A stretch of 64,000 nt of DNA from Siderastrea siderea (Eukaryota > Cnidaria > Anthozoa > Scleractinia > Rhizangiidae): positions 69,719,399 through 69,783,398 of the forward strand of contig OZ034968.1 in the NCBI GenBank assembly GCA_964030785.1. The letters run 5' to 3'. The notes beneath the pieces were generated by a model. That model had not been told where the DNA came from, did no database searches, and worked only from the letters and a program-made list of their open reading frames with translations. A program made the position numbers and the translations under genes. Positions 35,601 through 41,889 of this stretch are shown here, in pieces. How positions within the stretch are numbered: position 1 is the stretch's first letter; each line of letters begins with the position of its first letter.

Positions 35601-36547
35601 GACAAAGGAATATCACTTTCAATGATGAATATGGTGCCTTTTTTCAGCAGTATACTACAACAAGAATGCCAAATAGAAGGTTATACAAGCAATTACCACC
35701 AAACTGACAATTGGAAAAAAATTCACATTCGAAGCAATTGCCACCAAACCGACAATGATAGGCAAAATTTCACATTTGTGGAGATTTGTTGACTGTGTGA
35801 AAGCACGCATGATCTTGAGTCTGCCAACTGTTTGGTGTGTCTTCACCTTTAAAAAGATGGCAGTGCCATGTTATGCTACATATGTGTACATTTTTGGTGA
35901 AAATTTACATGCAACTTACCAGAAAACTTTAAGCTCAAGCGCTACATGTAGAAATAAACTTAAGCTTAATTTAAACACATGCCCAAAGAAATTTCCAAAC
36001 CATCACCAGTTTACTATCAGTCAAAGTTACCACAGACTTTCAAAATTCCTACATCGATTGCTATGGAGATGACGAAATTTTGAAAAACAAGTTAAACAGC
36101 ATTGTTCTAGTAATAACTTCAATTCTCACTAGTGGCCTAATCAACACATCTTTTAATTCGACCTCGTATGATACAAGGGCATTAGCCATGACTTTTTTAC
36201 ACCGACCACTATTCAGTAAACATGCGGAACTTTGATAACACATAAACAAGTGATCTCAAAAAGGACGAACCTAACCTAACATATCTAGGTAAACAGCTAC
36301 GTTATCTAGTCCTCAATACGCATTGCGTGTGTTTATTTTACGTCAGAACTTACCCAAGTCGACAAAACTGGCATAAGCTACCCCACCATCCTGGGTTGCA
36401 AATACACATTCCCGCTTTACAAAAGCCATTTTTACAATCACCATTTTCCCCACACTGACTTGAAGCTGGAATGAAACATCCTATAACCACTAAAATCACA
36501 AAACTAAATGTCAAAGGGAACCTTGATTCACGAAGCATAACAAACAT
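1822..36547 (-). CDS. ATRN: Attractin / attractin-like receptor gene, 24 exons placed, 3' end off the left edge
   Basis: Attractin-family proteins are large single-pass cell-surface glycoproteins with CUB, EGF, Kelch, PSI and laminin-EGF modules; mammalian members act in melanocortin signalling, myelination and immune cell contact. Read on the minus strand, the exons give in order: signal peptide plus EGF, CUB, two EGF-like modules, Kelch repeats, PSI repeats, laminin EGFs and a membrane-proximal beta domain. About 2.84 kb of coding sequence (about 947 residues) is placed. Splice phases agree across every junction except two, where an exon must be missing: between 34,060 and 32,927 (start of CUB) and between 8,764 and 6,873 (where vertebrate attractin has a C-type lectin domain). 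Introns are full of transposons. Family identity is strong; whether it is the ATRN or ATRNL1 orthologue cannot be decided, and cnidarians may have one ancestral copy. Confidence 0.93.
2078..2153 (-). CDS. ATRN: Attractin membrane-proximal exon 2
   Basis: 76 bases. DDIDVTVEVEIKNGGPAFLN then LSVSS, matching the D-L-D-M-F-I-N-A-S...L-N-I-T-W region. Acceptor TTTGCAG, donor CAG/GTACGA. Confidence 0.85.
2243..2293. repeat. (GAAC)n microsatellite
   Basis: About twelve GAAC units with one CAAA interruption, in the intron immediately 3' of the exon ending at 2323. Translated on the minus strand it gives an F-V-R-S repeat that is not protein. Confidence 0.95.
2323..2402 (-). CDS. ATRN: Attractin membrane-proximal exon 1
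   Basis: 80 bases. KLDSNFHFTFNISNKTSIAF then LNIPKE; attractin has L-I-D-Y-Q-F-T-F-S-L...A-I-N-F here. Two N-glycosylation sequons (NIS, NKT). Donor GAG/GTGAG at 2322 lies just above the GAAC microsatellite. Confidence 0.88.
2500..2870. repeat. 105-110-base tandem repeat, three clear units and one worn
   Basis: Units begin near 2583, 2693 and 2798 with GGTGGTTCTAACTTTTGAG and contain CCTAAAGTGTGNCCATTCAA and a TTTATTATGCTRTACAAGG end. A more diverged unit precedes them at about 2500-2582. A single related copy lies at 62,045-62,166, so the family is dispersed as well as tandem. Confidence 0.88.
2914..2969 (-). CDS. ATRN: Attractin small exon closing the second laminin EGF
   Basis: 56 bases, found because the flanking exons were out of phase by exactly this remainder. 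Reads CKDETDIVGNATNGGHCY, matching attractin C-E-V...Y-x-G-N-P...G-T-C-Y-Y. Acceptor AATACAG at 2970, donor ACA/GTAAGA at 2913. It abuts the 105-110-base tandem repeat at 2500-2870. Confidence 0.87.
3487..3580 (-). CDS. ATRN: Attractin laminin-EGF exon 3
   Basis: 94 bases. ACECNGHAESCDPVTGHCDC, ending VTGDHCE. Matches the second laminin EGF. Acceptor ATGTTAG, donor ACG/GTAATC at 3486. Confidence 0.92.
4127..4380 (+). mobile_element. tRNA-derived SINE with a conserved core
   Basis: A-box TGGCGCAGCGGT at 4132-4143 and B-box GGTTCGATTCC at 4175-4185, in tRNA spacing, followed by a non-tRNA body with TTTTTCTCCGGGTGCTCCGG (about 4244-4263) and TTTTCCCCTCTCC. The body resembles the conserved central domain shared by several deuterostome and other invertebrate SINE families (Deu-like); that is from memory and needs a comparison. 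It lies in an attractin intron, antisense to the gene. Confidence 0.75.
4717..4782 (-). CDS. ATRN: Attractin laminin-EGF exon 2
   Basis: 66 bases. GPHCEVCADGHFGNAKNGGK then C, matching G-K-H-C-E-T-C-x-x-G-F-Y-G-D-P-T-N-G-G-K-C. Acceptor TTTTTCAG, donor CAG/GTATTC. Confidence 0.92.
5134..5205 (-). CDS. ATRN: Attractin laminin-EGF exon 1
   Basis: 72 bases. CQCNGHSKCINRNICEKCEH is the near-invariant first laminin-type EGF of attractins. Acceptor TTTACAG at 5206, donor GCG/GTGAGC at 5133. Confidence 0.93.
5819..6010 (-). CDS. ATRN: Attractin PSI exon 4
   Basis: 192 bases. CDECHTLPGCGWCDDGSATG and a G-Q-C-M-E-G motif, then RDRWYFVKCP; attractin has C-L-E-Q-P-G-C-G-W-C...G-K-G-K-C-I-E-G and a matching W-S-F-I-H-C-P. 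Acceptor GTTAAG, donor CAG/GTACAG. Confidence 0.93.
6703..6873 (-). CDS. ATRN: Attractin PSI exon 3
   Basis: 171 bases. CEDCVNKKYCMWCESQQQCV, then TNAYAVNFPYGQCRGW; attractin has C-G-D-C...C-M-W-C...C-V-D-S-N-A-Y...F-P-F-G-Q-C. Acceptor TTGGCAG, donor CGG/GTTAGT at 6702. Confidence 0.93.
7160..8312 (+). pseudogene. Broken non-LTR retrotransposon pieces
   Basis: About 7200-7410 reads GLPVYGA, then TKLYNIYDLLE with stops, like the C-terminal part of CR1/L2-type reverse transcriptases. The open frame 7821-8312 (163 aa) reads FKLLYRILITNKELKKYKI and CFFCKLPDSLEHTFLEC, the C-terminal cysteine-histidine region typical of L1-like ORF2. These may be two different element remnants. They sit in the attractin intron where a lectin-domain exon was expected. 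No intact catalytic core remains. Confidence 0.65.
8764..8876 (-). CDS. ATRN: Attractin PSI exon 2
   Basis: 113 bases. CSRCTSSLNGCSWCSGICV is a compact PSI core. Acceptor TTCACAG, donor AAG/GTACTA at 8763. Ends in phase 0; the next exon found (6703-6873) needs one spare base, so at least one exon between them is unplaced. In vertebrates this gap holds another PSI and a C-type lectin domain. Confidence 0.87.
9515..9640 (-). CDS. ATRN: Attractin PSI-like exon 1
   Basis: 126 bases. Cysteine pattern C-x9-C...CMWSDSTSAC...C, like the C-x-W element of PSI modules that follows Kelch in attractin. Acceptor TTTTACAG at 9641, donor CTG/GTGAGG. Confidence 0.88.
10250..10314 (-). CDS. ATRN: Attractin Kelch exon 7
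   Basis: 65 bases. TMFVYGGFQGVVFSDVLSFT is the last Kelch strand set (M-Y-V-F-G-G-F...L-L-S-D-I-L-V-F-T in attractin). Acceptor TTCTACAG, donor TTG/GTGAGT at 10249. Confidence 0.9.
10431..10625. repeat. GT-rich minisatellite
   Basis: Repeats of a unit containing GTGTGTGTCTGTGCRTGTGT followed by GGGT, about 34-36 bases, interrupted by shorter GT runs. Open in several frames on both strands only because it has no stop triplets. Confidence 0.95.
10693..11274. mobile_element. MITE family 2 copy with a family 1 MITE inserted
   Basis: Outer element starts TTAACCCTTTAAGCCCCAAT and ends GGGTTAA, about 200 bases without its insertion. Near its right end lies a family 1 element (10,894-11,267) with termini AGGGGCATAGTCACG and CGTGACTATGTCCCTTT next to TTAA. 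Both families recur in this window, so the nesting is well supported. Confidence 0.8.
11460..11544 (-). CDS. ATRN: Attractin Kelch exon 6
   Basis: 85 bases, too short to stand out as an open frame. Reads ACDEWKRMPESRNLKAAGRY then GHTALVVN, matching attractin C-D-x-W-x-x-L-P...R-x-G-H-S-A-V-L. Found by phase: needs one base carried in and two carried out, which fits 85. Acceptor GCATAG at 11545, donor CAG/GTGATC at 11459. Confidence 0.88.
12147..12304 (-). CDS. ATRN: Attractin Kelch exon 5
   Basis: 158 bases. VPRFLHSAVFLNGVMLVFGG, N-S-H-N-G-T, then CFSMDFLAYD; attractin has R-F-x-x-H-x-A...M-L-V-F-G-G-N-x-H-N and C-F-S-x-D-F-x-A-Y-D at the same place. Acceptor TTTCAG, donor CAG/GTACAT. Confidence 0.93.
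12747..12927 (-). CDS. ATRN: Attractin Kelch exon 4
   Basis: 181 bases. ETGKWRLYGVP, then PSYGHSSSYDPGRQLIYVHG and G-F-V, matching the attractin blade G-Y-G-H-S-S-V-Y-D...L-Y-V-H-G-G. Acceptor CTGTAG at 12928, donor GTG/GTAAGT at 12746. Confidence 0.93.
13349..13567. mobile_element. MITE family 2, uninterrupted copy
   Basis: Starts TTAACTCTTAAGCCCCAA and ends GGGGCTTAAATGGTTAA; interior shares ACTAGT, TCTCCTTAC and GATCA blocks with the copies at 10,693, 16,757, 25,125 and 35,200, in inverted arrangement. About 219 bases, non-coding. Confidence 0.78.
13835..14057 (-). CDS. ATRN: Attractin Kelch exon 3
   Basis: 223 bases. Contains GSLYIFGGRID, W-S-L-L-P, AGHTATLVHSKMVVLFGYGP and VQEYDLG; the last matches attractin V-Q-E-Y-D-L. 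Acceptor CTTGCAG, donor TGG/GTAAAA at 13834. Confidence 0.93.
14419..14447. repeat. (CAA)n microsatellite
   Basis: About nine CAA/AAC units. A similar run lies at 20,651-20,691. Confidence 0.95.
14881..15845 (+). repeat. Seven scattered copies of a GTAATGTCCRTAAC motif
   Basis: The motif TGTAATGTCCATAAC or a one- or two-base variant occurs at 14,881, 15,045, 15,060, 15,422, 15,442, 15,641 and 15,831, all on the plus strand, at irregular spacing (15-365 bases) with unrelated sequence between. Two pairs are close together. It lies in the attractin intron between Kelch exons 2 and 3. Function unknown. Confidence 0.85.
15997..16096 (-). CDS. ATRN: Attractin Kelch exon 2
   Basis: 100 bases. Includes W-E-V-V, then QRYGHSMVAYN, the conserved R-Y-G-H-S of the second Kelch blade. 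Acceptor TTTCTAG at 16097, donor AAT/GTATGT at 15996. Ends in phase 0 and joins the next exon as YN-GSLYIFGG. Confidence 0.88.
16544..16649 (-). CDS. ATRN: Attractin Kelch exon 1
   Basis: 106 bases. GRASHAVALLDDYMWVFGGY is a standard Kelch strand pair (R-x-S-H ... V-x-G-G-Y). Acceptor TTACAG, donor CCAG/GTGTGT. Confidence 0.9.
16757..18129. mobile_element. MITE family 2 copy split by a 1.15-kb inverted-repeat element
   Basis: Begins TTAACCCTTTTAGCCCCAGC, is interrupted at about 16,820, resumes near 17,974 and ends GATTTAAAGGGTTAA. The inserted element (16,821-17,973) has its own termini. Confidence 0.75.
16821..17973. mobile_element. DNA-transposon-like element, about 40-base terminal inverted repeats
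   Basis: Left end GGGCGGTTCCAGAAAATATC, continuing CATACCATACCACGGACGGC; the right end is its reverse complement with few changes. Subterminal blocks rich in GGCATGGGGGG also recur inverted, with a pure G run near 16,951-16,966. No transposase seen; open frames inside (17,076-17,574) have no recognisable domain, so it is probably non-autonomous. Confidence 0.78.
18423..18485 (-). CDS. ATRN: Attractin linker exon before Kelch
   Basis: 63 bases, reads GASCNVTGDRAFWTQHSSKG; attractins have a matching G-C-S-V...F-W-T linker here. One potential N-glycosylation site (NVT). Acceptor CTCAG at 18487, donor AAG/GTAAGT at 18422. Phase agrees on both sides. Confidence 0.85.
19573..20351. mobile_element. 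hAT-like non-autonomous element inside the foldback arm
   Basis: Ends CAGTGTTCTCC and GGAGAACACTG form short terminal inverted repeats of the hAT type (CAGTG). It interrupts the GATCC-repeat arm, whose pattern continues on both sides. An exact 8-base target duplication is not clear because the flanks are themselves repeats. Interior has degenerate TTAGTACGTTC-type repeats and no coding frame. Confidence 0.7.
20651..20691. repeat. (CAA)n microsatellite
   Basis: About thirteen CAA/AAC units inside the GATCC-repeat arm of the foldback-like element. Confidence 0.95.
21420..21651. mobile_element. Worn family 1 MITE copy
   Basis: Shares the interior TCCATCCTTGCCATCGGTAG-like block, the AGACCATTATTT block and the end GTGACATAGCCCCTTTAA with the family 1 copies at 10,894, 37,011 and 37,545. 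Left end not recognisable. Confidence 0.6.
22027..22193. mobile_element. Near-perfect hairpin MITE
   Basis: 167 bases. Left arm starts AATAGCCCTTTTCACAG; right arm is its reverse complement almost throughout, meeting at a short loop near 22,105-22,115 inside GGGCAAAAAGTGCAAAATTGCCC. Non-coding. Would form a stable cruciform or hairpin RNA. Confidence 0.85.
23780..23961 (-). CDS. ATRN: Attractin EGF-like pair exon
   Basis: 182 bases after acceptor TTTTGTAG. Two cysteine-rich modules: CSAKCSFHGHC...CVCDAGWTGSNC and CIAACVNGYC...LCVCNSGFTG. Same place and spacing as the two EGFs after CUB in attractins. Donor G/GTAAGA at 23779. Confidence 0.9.
24660..24830. mobile_element. Inverted-repeat MITE
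   Basis: Arms about 24,663-24,714 and 24,776-24,828 share GCAGGCTCTCGTTTGGG in opposite orientation, with ACACACAC at the outer ends. Spacer about 60 bases. Confidence 0.7.
24962..25099 (-). CDS. ATRN: Attractin CUB exon, second half
   Basis: 138 bases. Starts SGVIKD and ends GFRIKY, matching the end of the attractin CUB (S-G-L-I ... G-F-N-I-T-Y). Acceptor CCAG at 25101, donor CAG/GTAGGC at 24961. The 7.7-kb intron upstream carries the LINE and its host element. Confidence 0.9.
25125..25332. mobile_element. MITE family 2 copy
   Basis: Starts TTAACCCTTTAAGCCCTGAT, ends near GGGGCTTAGTGCTTAAAGG; interior TTATGACACTAGTAAGGAGA and GTGATCACTTCC blocks match the other copies. It begins only 25 bases from the CUB exon at 25,099. 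Confidence 0.75.
26216..29912 (-). pseudogene. LINE ORF2: endonuclease plus reverse transcriptase, one frameshift
   Basis: First frame 29,912-28,710: APE-type endonuclease with E42 in FLQETY, D146 and N148 in GGDFN, and D233-H234 in LTDHSAI. Second frame 28,837-26,216: reverse transcriptase with WRPISLLN, FIDFKKAFDSLDW, RGVRQGCPLSG and the catalytic YADD at 27,797-27,808, then a C-terminal cysteine-histidine motif CHLCTQTQTLRHLFVSC near 26,500. The two frames would join at a run of eight T (plus strand, 28,785-28,792) beside GEKK/NTKYFLNLEK. A one-base length change in a homopolymer is the simplest explanation, and could be a sequencing error. ORF2 together is about 1,230 codons, usual for the L1 group. 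Confidence 0.9.
30259..31191 (-). pseudogene. LINE ORF1: coiled-coil RNA-binding protein, one in-frame stop
   Basis: Starts MSETAMATSGKHKRGD at 31,191. Residues about 55-150 are a lysine/glutamate-rich coiled coil (LKQELTDLK, KKELDDTKKKLKQ), then YTRKNSLEIHGIP, the first strand of the L1 ORF1p-type RRM. A TGA at 30,591-30,589 stops it after residue 200, but the frame stays open for about 110 more codons to TGA at 30,261-30,259 with conserved-looking sequence (AKFRSHKTKAKLYKER). So the full ORF1 was about 310 codons. Confidence 0.85.
32814..32927 (-). CDS. ATRN: Attractin CUB exon
   Basis: Encodes FEEFATECNWDHLYIYDGKS, the signature core of the attractin CUB domain (acidic pair, C-x-W-D-x-L, Y-D-G). 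Acceptor TTTTAG at 32929-32928, donor AAG/GTGAG at 32813. The frame starts in the third codon base, so the preceding exon must end with two spare bases. Confidence 0.9.
33017..34059. other. Attractin intron, one exon expected but not found
   Basis: Phase requires an exon of length 3n+1 here, encoding the first CUB cysteine. Candidates at 33,187-33,240 (after CTTTAG, before GTAAGA) and 33,706-33,760 (before GTAAGT) fail on phase or on an internal stop. An A-run lies at 33,939-33,953. Confidence 0.4.
34060..34097 (-). CDS. ATRN: Attractin exon 2: start of CUB
   Basis: A 38-base exon between CAG at 34098 and donor GTAAAT at 34059. It reads LSEESGVITDGDG, matching the attractin stretch before the first CUB cysteine (L-T-E-P-S-G-V-V-T-D-G). 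Joins exon 1 in phase (GG+G). It leaves one base over, while the next exon found needs two, so a short exon carrying the N-Y-K...C-x-W part of CUB is not located. Confidence 0.8.
34813..35210. mobile_element. TTAA MITE, about 395 bases
   Basis: Left end TTAAGGTGATGTTACAAGAG, right end TTGTTGTAACATCACCTTTA, inverse of each other; subterminal CAACAACGATTTTTAG also inverted. Next to it, 35,203-35,334, is a partial family 2 MITE (CCTTTAAGCCTCAGAGTC...). Confidence 0.78.
36354..36547 (-). CDS. ATRN: Attractin exon 1: start, signal peptide, EGF
   Basis: Begins at ATG 36547-36545, with a second in-frame ATG three codons on (36538). Residues about 10-31 form a hydrophobic signal peptide ending near PASS. 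Then an EGF-like module with six cysteines, ending CNPGWWGSLCQFC. Donor GG/GTAAGT at 36353. Upstream in the same open frame is AAAG-repeat translation, not protein, so the start is placed here. Confidence 0.9.
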
Positions 36548-36620
36548 GGCGGAATCATCTTCACTATGGAACGGAGTATGAGCCAGCGATGCAGGCCGCT
36601 GATTTCCGTCGTTCGCCCGT

Positions 36621-36675
<55 letters not shown>

Positions 36676-36676
36676 A
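36621..36676. repeat. (AAAG)n microsatellite upstream of the attractin start
   Basis: About fourteen AAAG units ending 74 bases 5' of the attractin ATG (36,547), so in the 5' UTR or promoter. Length changes here could matter for expression; that is inference. Confidence 0.92.
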
Positions 36677-37010
36677 ACTCTCAAACGTCTTCTTATTTGT
36701 TATCTCCGCGTTCAAAATGCTAGAATCGCAGGTTTGAACGTGGTCGGAGGGAAAAAGCCGCATTCGAAAGCAACACAGAAGTGAAGCAACAATTTTGTTT
36801 CTTAGACCGCAGGCACAGGCTAAACTTTTCACTTCAACGTCCAACTGCGGTCTCTCAATTGCCAAAAAAAAAAAAAAAACCTTTAGCCTACGTTTTGGCT
36901 ACCCGAAAATTGGGTTGAGGGCAAGACTGAAGTGCGGAAAAGCCTAAGGGAACGCTTGCTACGCAGGCAATTAAGAAAACTTGAACATGCTTATCTCATT
37001 TATTTCTTGG

Positions 37011-37402
37011 TTAAAGGGGCATAGTCACGAGGATTTCGAAGATTTCTGGTCAAAACTGTGCTAAAATTATCGGTAGCTATCTTTATCCATGCCCAAAATT
37101 GTGTTTGAACATTTAAAGGAACATATTAACGTAACTTCATCAACAGAAAACAAACCATGACCTTTTAATACCGTTTTTATGTCAACACGCTGAAAAAATT
37201 TGAAAAGTTTAGCCTAATTTTTTCAAATTGCAATCCATTTCCATCCGTGCCATCCGTAGCAACAGACAACAGAAAATAGTTTCCGTGCAGTAATTTAGTC
37301 TTTGGTAACAAAACTAGACCATTATTTGTAGACGTTCGTTGATGTGAAGACATATTTTTGATTTTTAAAGTGAACTAAAATAGCGTGACCATGCCCCTTT
37401 AA
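37011..37402. mobile_element. MITE family 1 copy
   Basis: TTAAAGGGGCATAGTCACG at the left and CGTGACCATGCCCCTTTAA at the right; about 392 bases. Interior block CCATCCGTAGCAACAGACAA matches the copy at 10,894. Confidence 0.85.
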
Positions 37403-37544
37403 TCAGAGCTTAACTCGAAACAGGAGTGAGAAAACTGTTTTTTTAAAAAAAAACAATTGCCACAGTTCAGTTTCCTGTCGATGCCGCTTGACTCGTATCC
37501 GGTTCTTCTTCACTGAAAGCCGGCTTTTGAAACTGAAGTTTTTC

Positions 37545-37937
37545 TTAAAGGGGCATAGTCACGCTGTTTTAGTTCACTTTAAAAATAAAAAATATGTCCT
37601 CACATCAATGAACACCCACAAATAATGGTCTAGTTTTGTTAATAAAGACTATTATTATTTCACTGAAACTATTTTTTTTCATCTGCTACTATGGATGGCA
37701 CGGATGGAAATGGATTGCAACTTGAAAAAATTAAGGCTAAACTTTTCAAAATCTTTAAGTATGTTGACATTAAATCGATATTAAATGGACATGGTTTGTT
37801 TTCTCTTAATGAAATTAGGTTAATTTGTTCCTTTAAATGTTCAAACACAATGTTGGGCATGGATAAAGTTAGCTACCAATCATTTTAGCAAGTTTTGACC
37901 AAAAATCTGCGAAATACTCATGACTATGCCCCTTTAA
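37545..37937. mobile_element. MITE family 1 copy, opposite orientation
   Basis: TTAAAGGGGCATAGTCACG ... GACTATGCCCCTTTAA, about 393 bases, interior reverse-complemented relative to the copy 140 bases to its left. Confidence 0.85.
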
Positions 37938-40900
37938 GAATTCGAAATTTCACACACAAACGCCTGTCTAAAAATGTGCCTGAGCTCTTCTTTCGGCCGC
38001 ACACGAAGGCTTCTCCCTTTTCGTAGAAACCACCCGATGGAAATTTTACCCGCAAACCGTCATTGATAGTTGTTGACCTAATGGAAGAAGAAAAATTACA
38101 AAATACTATTACTTCAACTGGAAGGAATAAAAATGAACCGGAAAAAATAGTCTGGCTCCCGAGTCAGTCACCGGCAACGACTTAAACTTCTGAAACGGAA
38201 TATAAATAACACGTACGTTTTTTTCGAACCGCAAATTTCCTTTTTTCAGCTGACCCCAAATTTCCTTTTACCTTTCGTCGTTCTTTTCATTTTGGAATGT
38301 GATCTACCCCAGTTAAAACTCATCACATTATATTATAGTCATCAAAGGCCACTGACATCTGCAGCCTATTACGCCAAGCGGAAAATTCTCATCTCATTAT
38401 AGAGCTGAGTGAGTATGCGTTATGAGGAGTAGTCTTGTTATTGTCAGTAGCTGATTAGCATAATTTTGCTGTCCGGTTTCCATGTTTAACTTGAGTTACT
38501 GCTCTTTGTTTTTTTGGAGGGGTTGATCTATTCAGCAGAAAACCTAGAGGATCGAAGCTTACCTCGTGCGCTCCGGACAGCTGAAAAGTTGTACTAGAAA
38601 GGATCATTGGTTTTCAGTCGCATGTCTTAGATCGAATTCAGTCCTACTCTTTTTCTGAGAGGTAAGGTGTTTGTTTCTATCAGTGTGTGTTTTTTATCAA
38701 GTCTTCATTTGAAATGAAAGCTACTCCTCTTTGTTTTTGTCCATGAATCCGTCACCTAGTTGCTGTTTATAAACTAATTCTCCCACATTGTTTGTATCTT
38801 CGTTAAAGGCCTGTCGAACTCAAGAGTTTATTATTTGAATCACCTCGTCTATTTGGTCAAGGGTTTGAAGTATTTGGTTTCATTTTATCATTATCTGAGC
38901 TGGCGTCCGCGACCAGCGATTAAAACTAGTTTTAGTTGGCAAACCACATTGCGGTGTTTACATACAAAATTGCTTTTTTTTTTTCCTCGAGTGAAACACC
39001 CCAACCATTTCTCTTTGGCGACAAAAGAATTTCAATAAAGATATAAAGTAATATGACGTATTGAAATAAATGACAGCAAACAGCATATTGCTATCAACCA
39101 TCAAGTTGACATACGCATCACGACAGAGAGTTTAGTTTCCAAATTTTTGAACTTGTTAACATCAGCACGCGTGAATAAAATGCTGCAACTCGCTTTTTCT
39201 GTTCGAGTCTATGTGATTCTTCTACAAAAAGAGATCGGCGTGATAAATAAGGGGAGACGACCTTCTTGAAAATGCTTTCAATTCAGCCTCGTGGTGCAAT
39301 TGCAGATGTTCAATGGACAGAATGGAAATTGCGTTCTTTGAATTAATTCTGCTCTATTTATAAACATAAACGACATTTTTCTTTGACTGATTGATTATTT
39401 GTTTGCTCTAAGAAAAAAGCTTATAAAAGCTTCATAAAAATTTACTTCCAACAACTTCCTAAACTTAATTTTTAATTTTTTTTCCGGTGTCTTGTGCGTG
39501 ATAGGTAGACATTTAGAAAGCCATTTATAGACAAGACAAGTACATGAAAAATTCGAAATTTTAAAGCTATCTCCTCAGAAAACACGACCTATCACCTCTC
39601 AATACACGATCAAATATAATCCCTGTAACGTTATATGCACCTTAAAACTTAAAATCCGGCCATCCAATTGATCTGGCCCGGCTCTTTTCAAAACCTTTGA
39701 TTCCCTATAATTAATTATGTCCAACCGGTGCACACAATTTTAATAGTTTCACCTTTTGTAATATTTTCACTTGTTTGCGGAACAAAATAACAATTCCATA
39801 CAGCGCAACATAAGTTCTAGATTCCTCCCAATTTTCAAGTCCCCCTCCAAAGATCTTAATGTAAATCGTGTTCAAAAAGGAGATTTAAATTGCGGTAATT
39901 TGTAATCACGAGAAGGGATAAAGCTCTGCAGGCGGCAGATTATCGGAGAAGATTGAGGGGTGGACTGTAGTCAGTTGTTCGCCCATCGACCTGGTTCGTG
40001 TCGACAACTAACGCGATTTCAAAAATGTTGAACGGATTTTAGTTGAATCCGTTTAATTGGCCGAGGCCTTACAAAATATGAATATAACTACAGTTCATAC
40101 AATATTATAATATTCTAAATAATTGATTATTTAGAATATATTTTTCCTGCGATCAGGAGTTTACGTAGTGGTGCTACTCAGTTCAACATCATTCAGTCGA
40201 TGACTTCCGGTTCCAGCTTGTTGGCATTAATTGAATTGGCGATGTTTCTTTCAACATGTCACGATACACTCTCAACATTTGTTGAACCGCATTTGTTGAA
40301 CAACAGAAAAAAACCTGTGGTTTATCAAAGACGGGCCCTTACAAGCTGAGTTATACAGTTGTGGGCACCGTAGATTCACGGATTTGTTTTCTATTAGGTT
40401 TTATTAATTCATTTTGCGTGATCTGTTTTGGAAATTGCAAAAAAACTACATATTGCAAAACACGCAACCAGCACCAAAAAGTTCATACTCTTTAAACCGT
40501 AGATGCTAGAATGTAACCTTTGAATTCCCCTCAAGCCCTTGATGCGTTTTATAAAATTGCGTTACCTTTATATTTGCTTGACTACTTGTCGAAAGTCGAT
40601 CTCGAGCTAAACGCTCGGAGTTAAAGGTTTCTCTTGTAAATCAAGTTTTATGCCTTTTTTTCAAGACTAAGTTTGTTGTCATCGTTAAATGTTTTGATTA
40701 ATTAGATTCTAGCGTTTTGTTCTCTAAAAAAAAAAAACTGGTAAAAAAAAAGAATTAAAAAAGTTGACACTGGCTAAAAATAGTTATGGACGTTTCGGCC
40801 ACTACTGTTGCCTTCCTCAGCAAAGATAAAAATGCAAATGTCTAACGGCGTCCTACTTAGAATATGTAACCGATGTGTGATAAAAAATCACACCTCAAAG

Positions 40901-41036
40901 GAACTTTCAAATGCATGAATCACTGTGAATTGGCATTTTCTGTGTTAGCACAGTGTCATATGTTTCAACTAGACATTCATAACATCATAACTGAAAAACC
41001 TCATAGTTATACGTGTAATTTACTTTCCTGTTTTAT

Positions 41037-41348
41037 CTAGAAAACGCTACAAAAAGCCTCAGGAACTCCAAGGCCCGGAGTATATGCCCCATTTTCAGTT
41101 GCTGGCACTCGGATATGATTCTGACCTGGAATAATCAGTTCGTTCCTTTGATCAGTGTCCAGTCCGTTTGAATCGAGTCTCCAGAGCTTTCCCATTTGTT
41201 TTCGCCTTTTAAATGGCACATTTTGATACATAGAGTGTCCGTTATGAAACCTGCTTGAAAATTGTTGCGAACAACAGTCGGTCTTGCCACCATTTTTCAA
41301 ACGGTCCTCTAAAACCTCCAAATCAGCGTGGTCGGGAAGCATCGCCAT
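41037..41348 (-). CDS. Unrecognised open frame, 103 aa
   Basis: I do not recognise it. It has a balanced, non-repeat composition with a basic KRRKQMGK segment and a stretch LIIPGQNHIRVPATENGAYT, and reads to TAG at 41,037. A stop just precedes the first ATG, and AG sites lie just upstream, so it could also be the last exon of a minus-strand gene. It lies 540 bases from the divergently transcribed sulfotransferase. Chance is also possible. Confidence 0.25.
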   Translation of the reverse strand: MAMLPDHADLEVLEDRLKNGGKTDCCSQQFSSRFHNGHSMYQNVPFKRRKQMGKLWRLDSNGLDTDQRNELIIPGQNHIRVPATENGAYTPGLGVPEAFCSVF

Positions 41349-41889
41349 AACCTACCCCTGCCCCCAAGAAAACCCACGGTCAAAACATAAGCCCTCCCCC
41401 GTCCCCACCCCCATAGGATATCATTAAACAACCAAATCATCCAGTGACCTTGAACCACCCATTAGGACCAGAAATTTTTAAAACTATAGACGGTGCCCTA
41501 CAGGCCCGGCCCTTCTCAAGGGGGGCTTAGTTTCAACGATTTTGCAAATTTTGTCGCCAAACAAAATTAGACAAAATGCTCCTAGAACATCAGAGGGGAA
41601 GACAACAAGTAATTTTTTCTAAGAAAGAAAAAATCATTATTTTCTGGCGATGAAAAATAATAATAACTTGAAAGCTGCAATCCATTTCAATCCTAGCCAC
41701 TCGCAGCCAAAAACACCTAATTTTAGTCTCAGAAAACTAGTAGAGACTGGGAGCGGGATATTGGTAAAAAAAAAAAAGTGGTGAGAACGAGAAGAAGAAG
41801 AACAACTTGTAAAAGAACAGAAAACGGGAAGTATAGACGTTTTATATTTCCCGTTCTGAGCTCCAGACCGTGTTTTCTTTTTTACCAGG

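Larger units (their letters stand above)
36677..41036. other. Intergenic stretch between attractin and the sulfotransferase
   Basis: Contains two family 1 MITEs (37,011-37,402 and 37,545-37,937). 37,990-38,090 on the minus strand has an open frame (FPSGGFYEKGEAFVCGRKKS) that looks coding-like but has no family I know. From 38,100 to 41,000 I see no gene, only AT-rich sequence. 40,790-40,820 reads GACGTTTCGGCC...GCCTTCCTCAG, a phrase often seen near retroelement ends. Confidence 0.4.

Noticed and set aside
36548..36865. N-terminal extension of attractin in the same open frame
   Set aside because: The extension is mostly a translated AAAG repeat; the signal peptide directly follows the ATG at 36,547.
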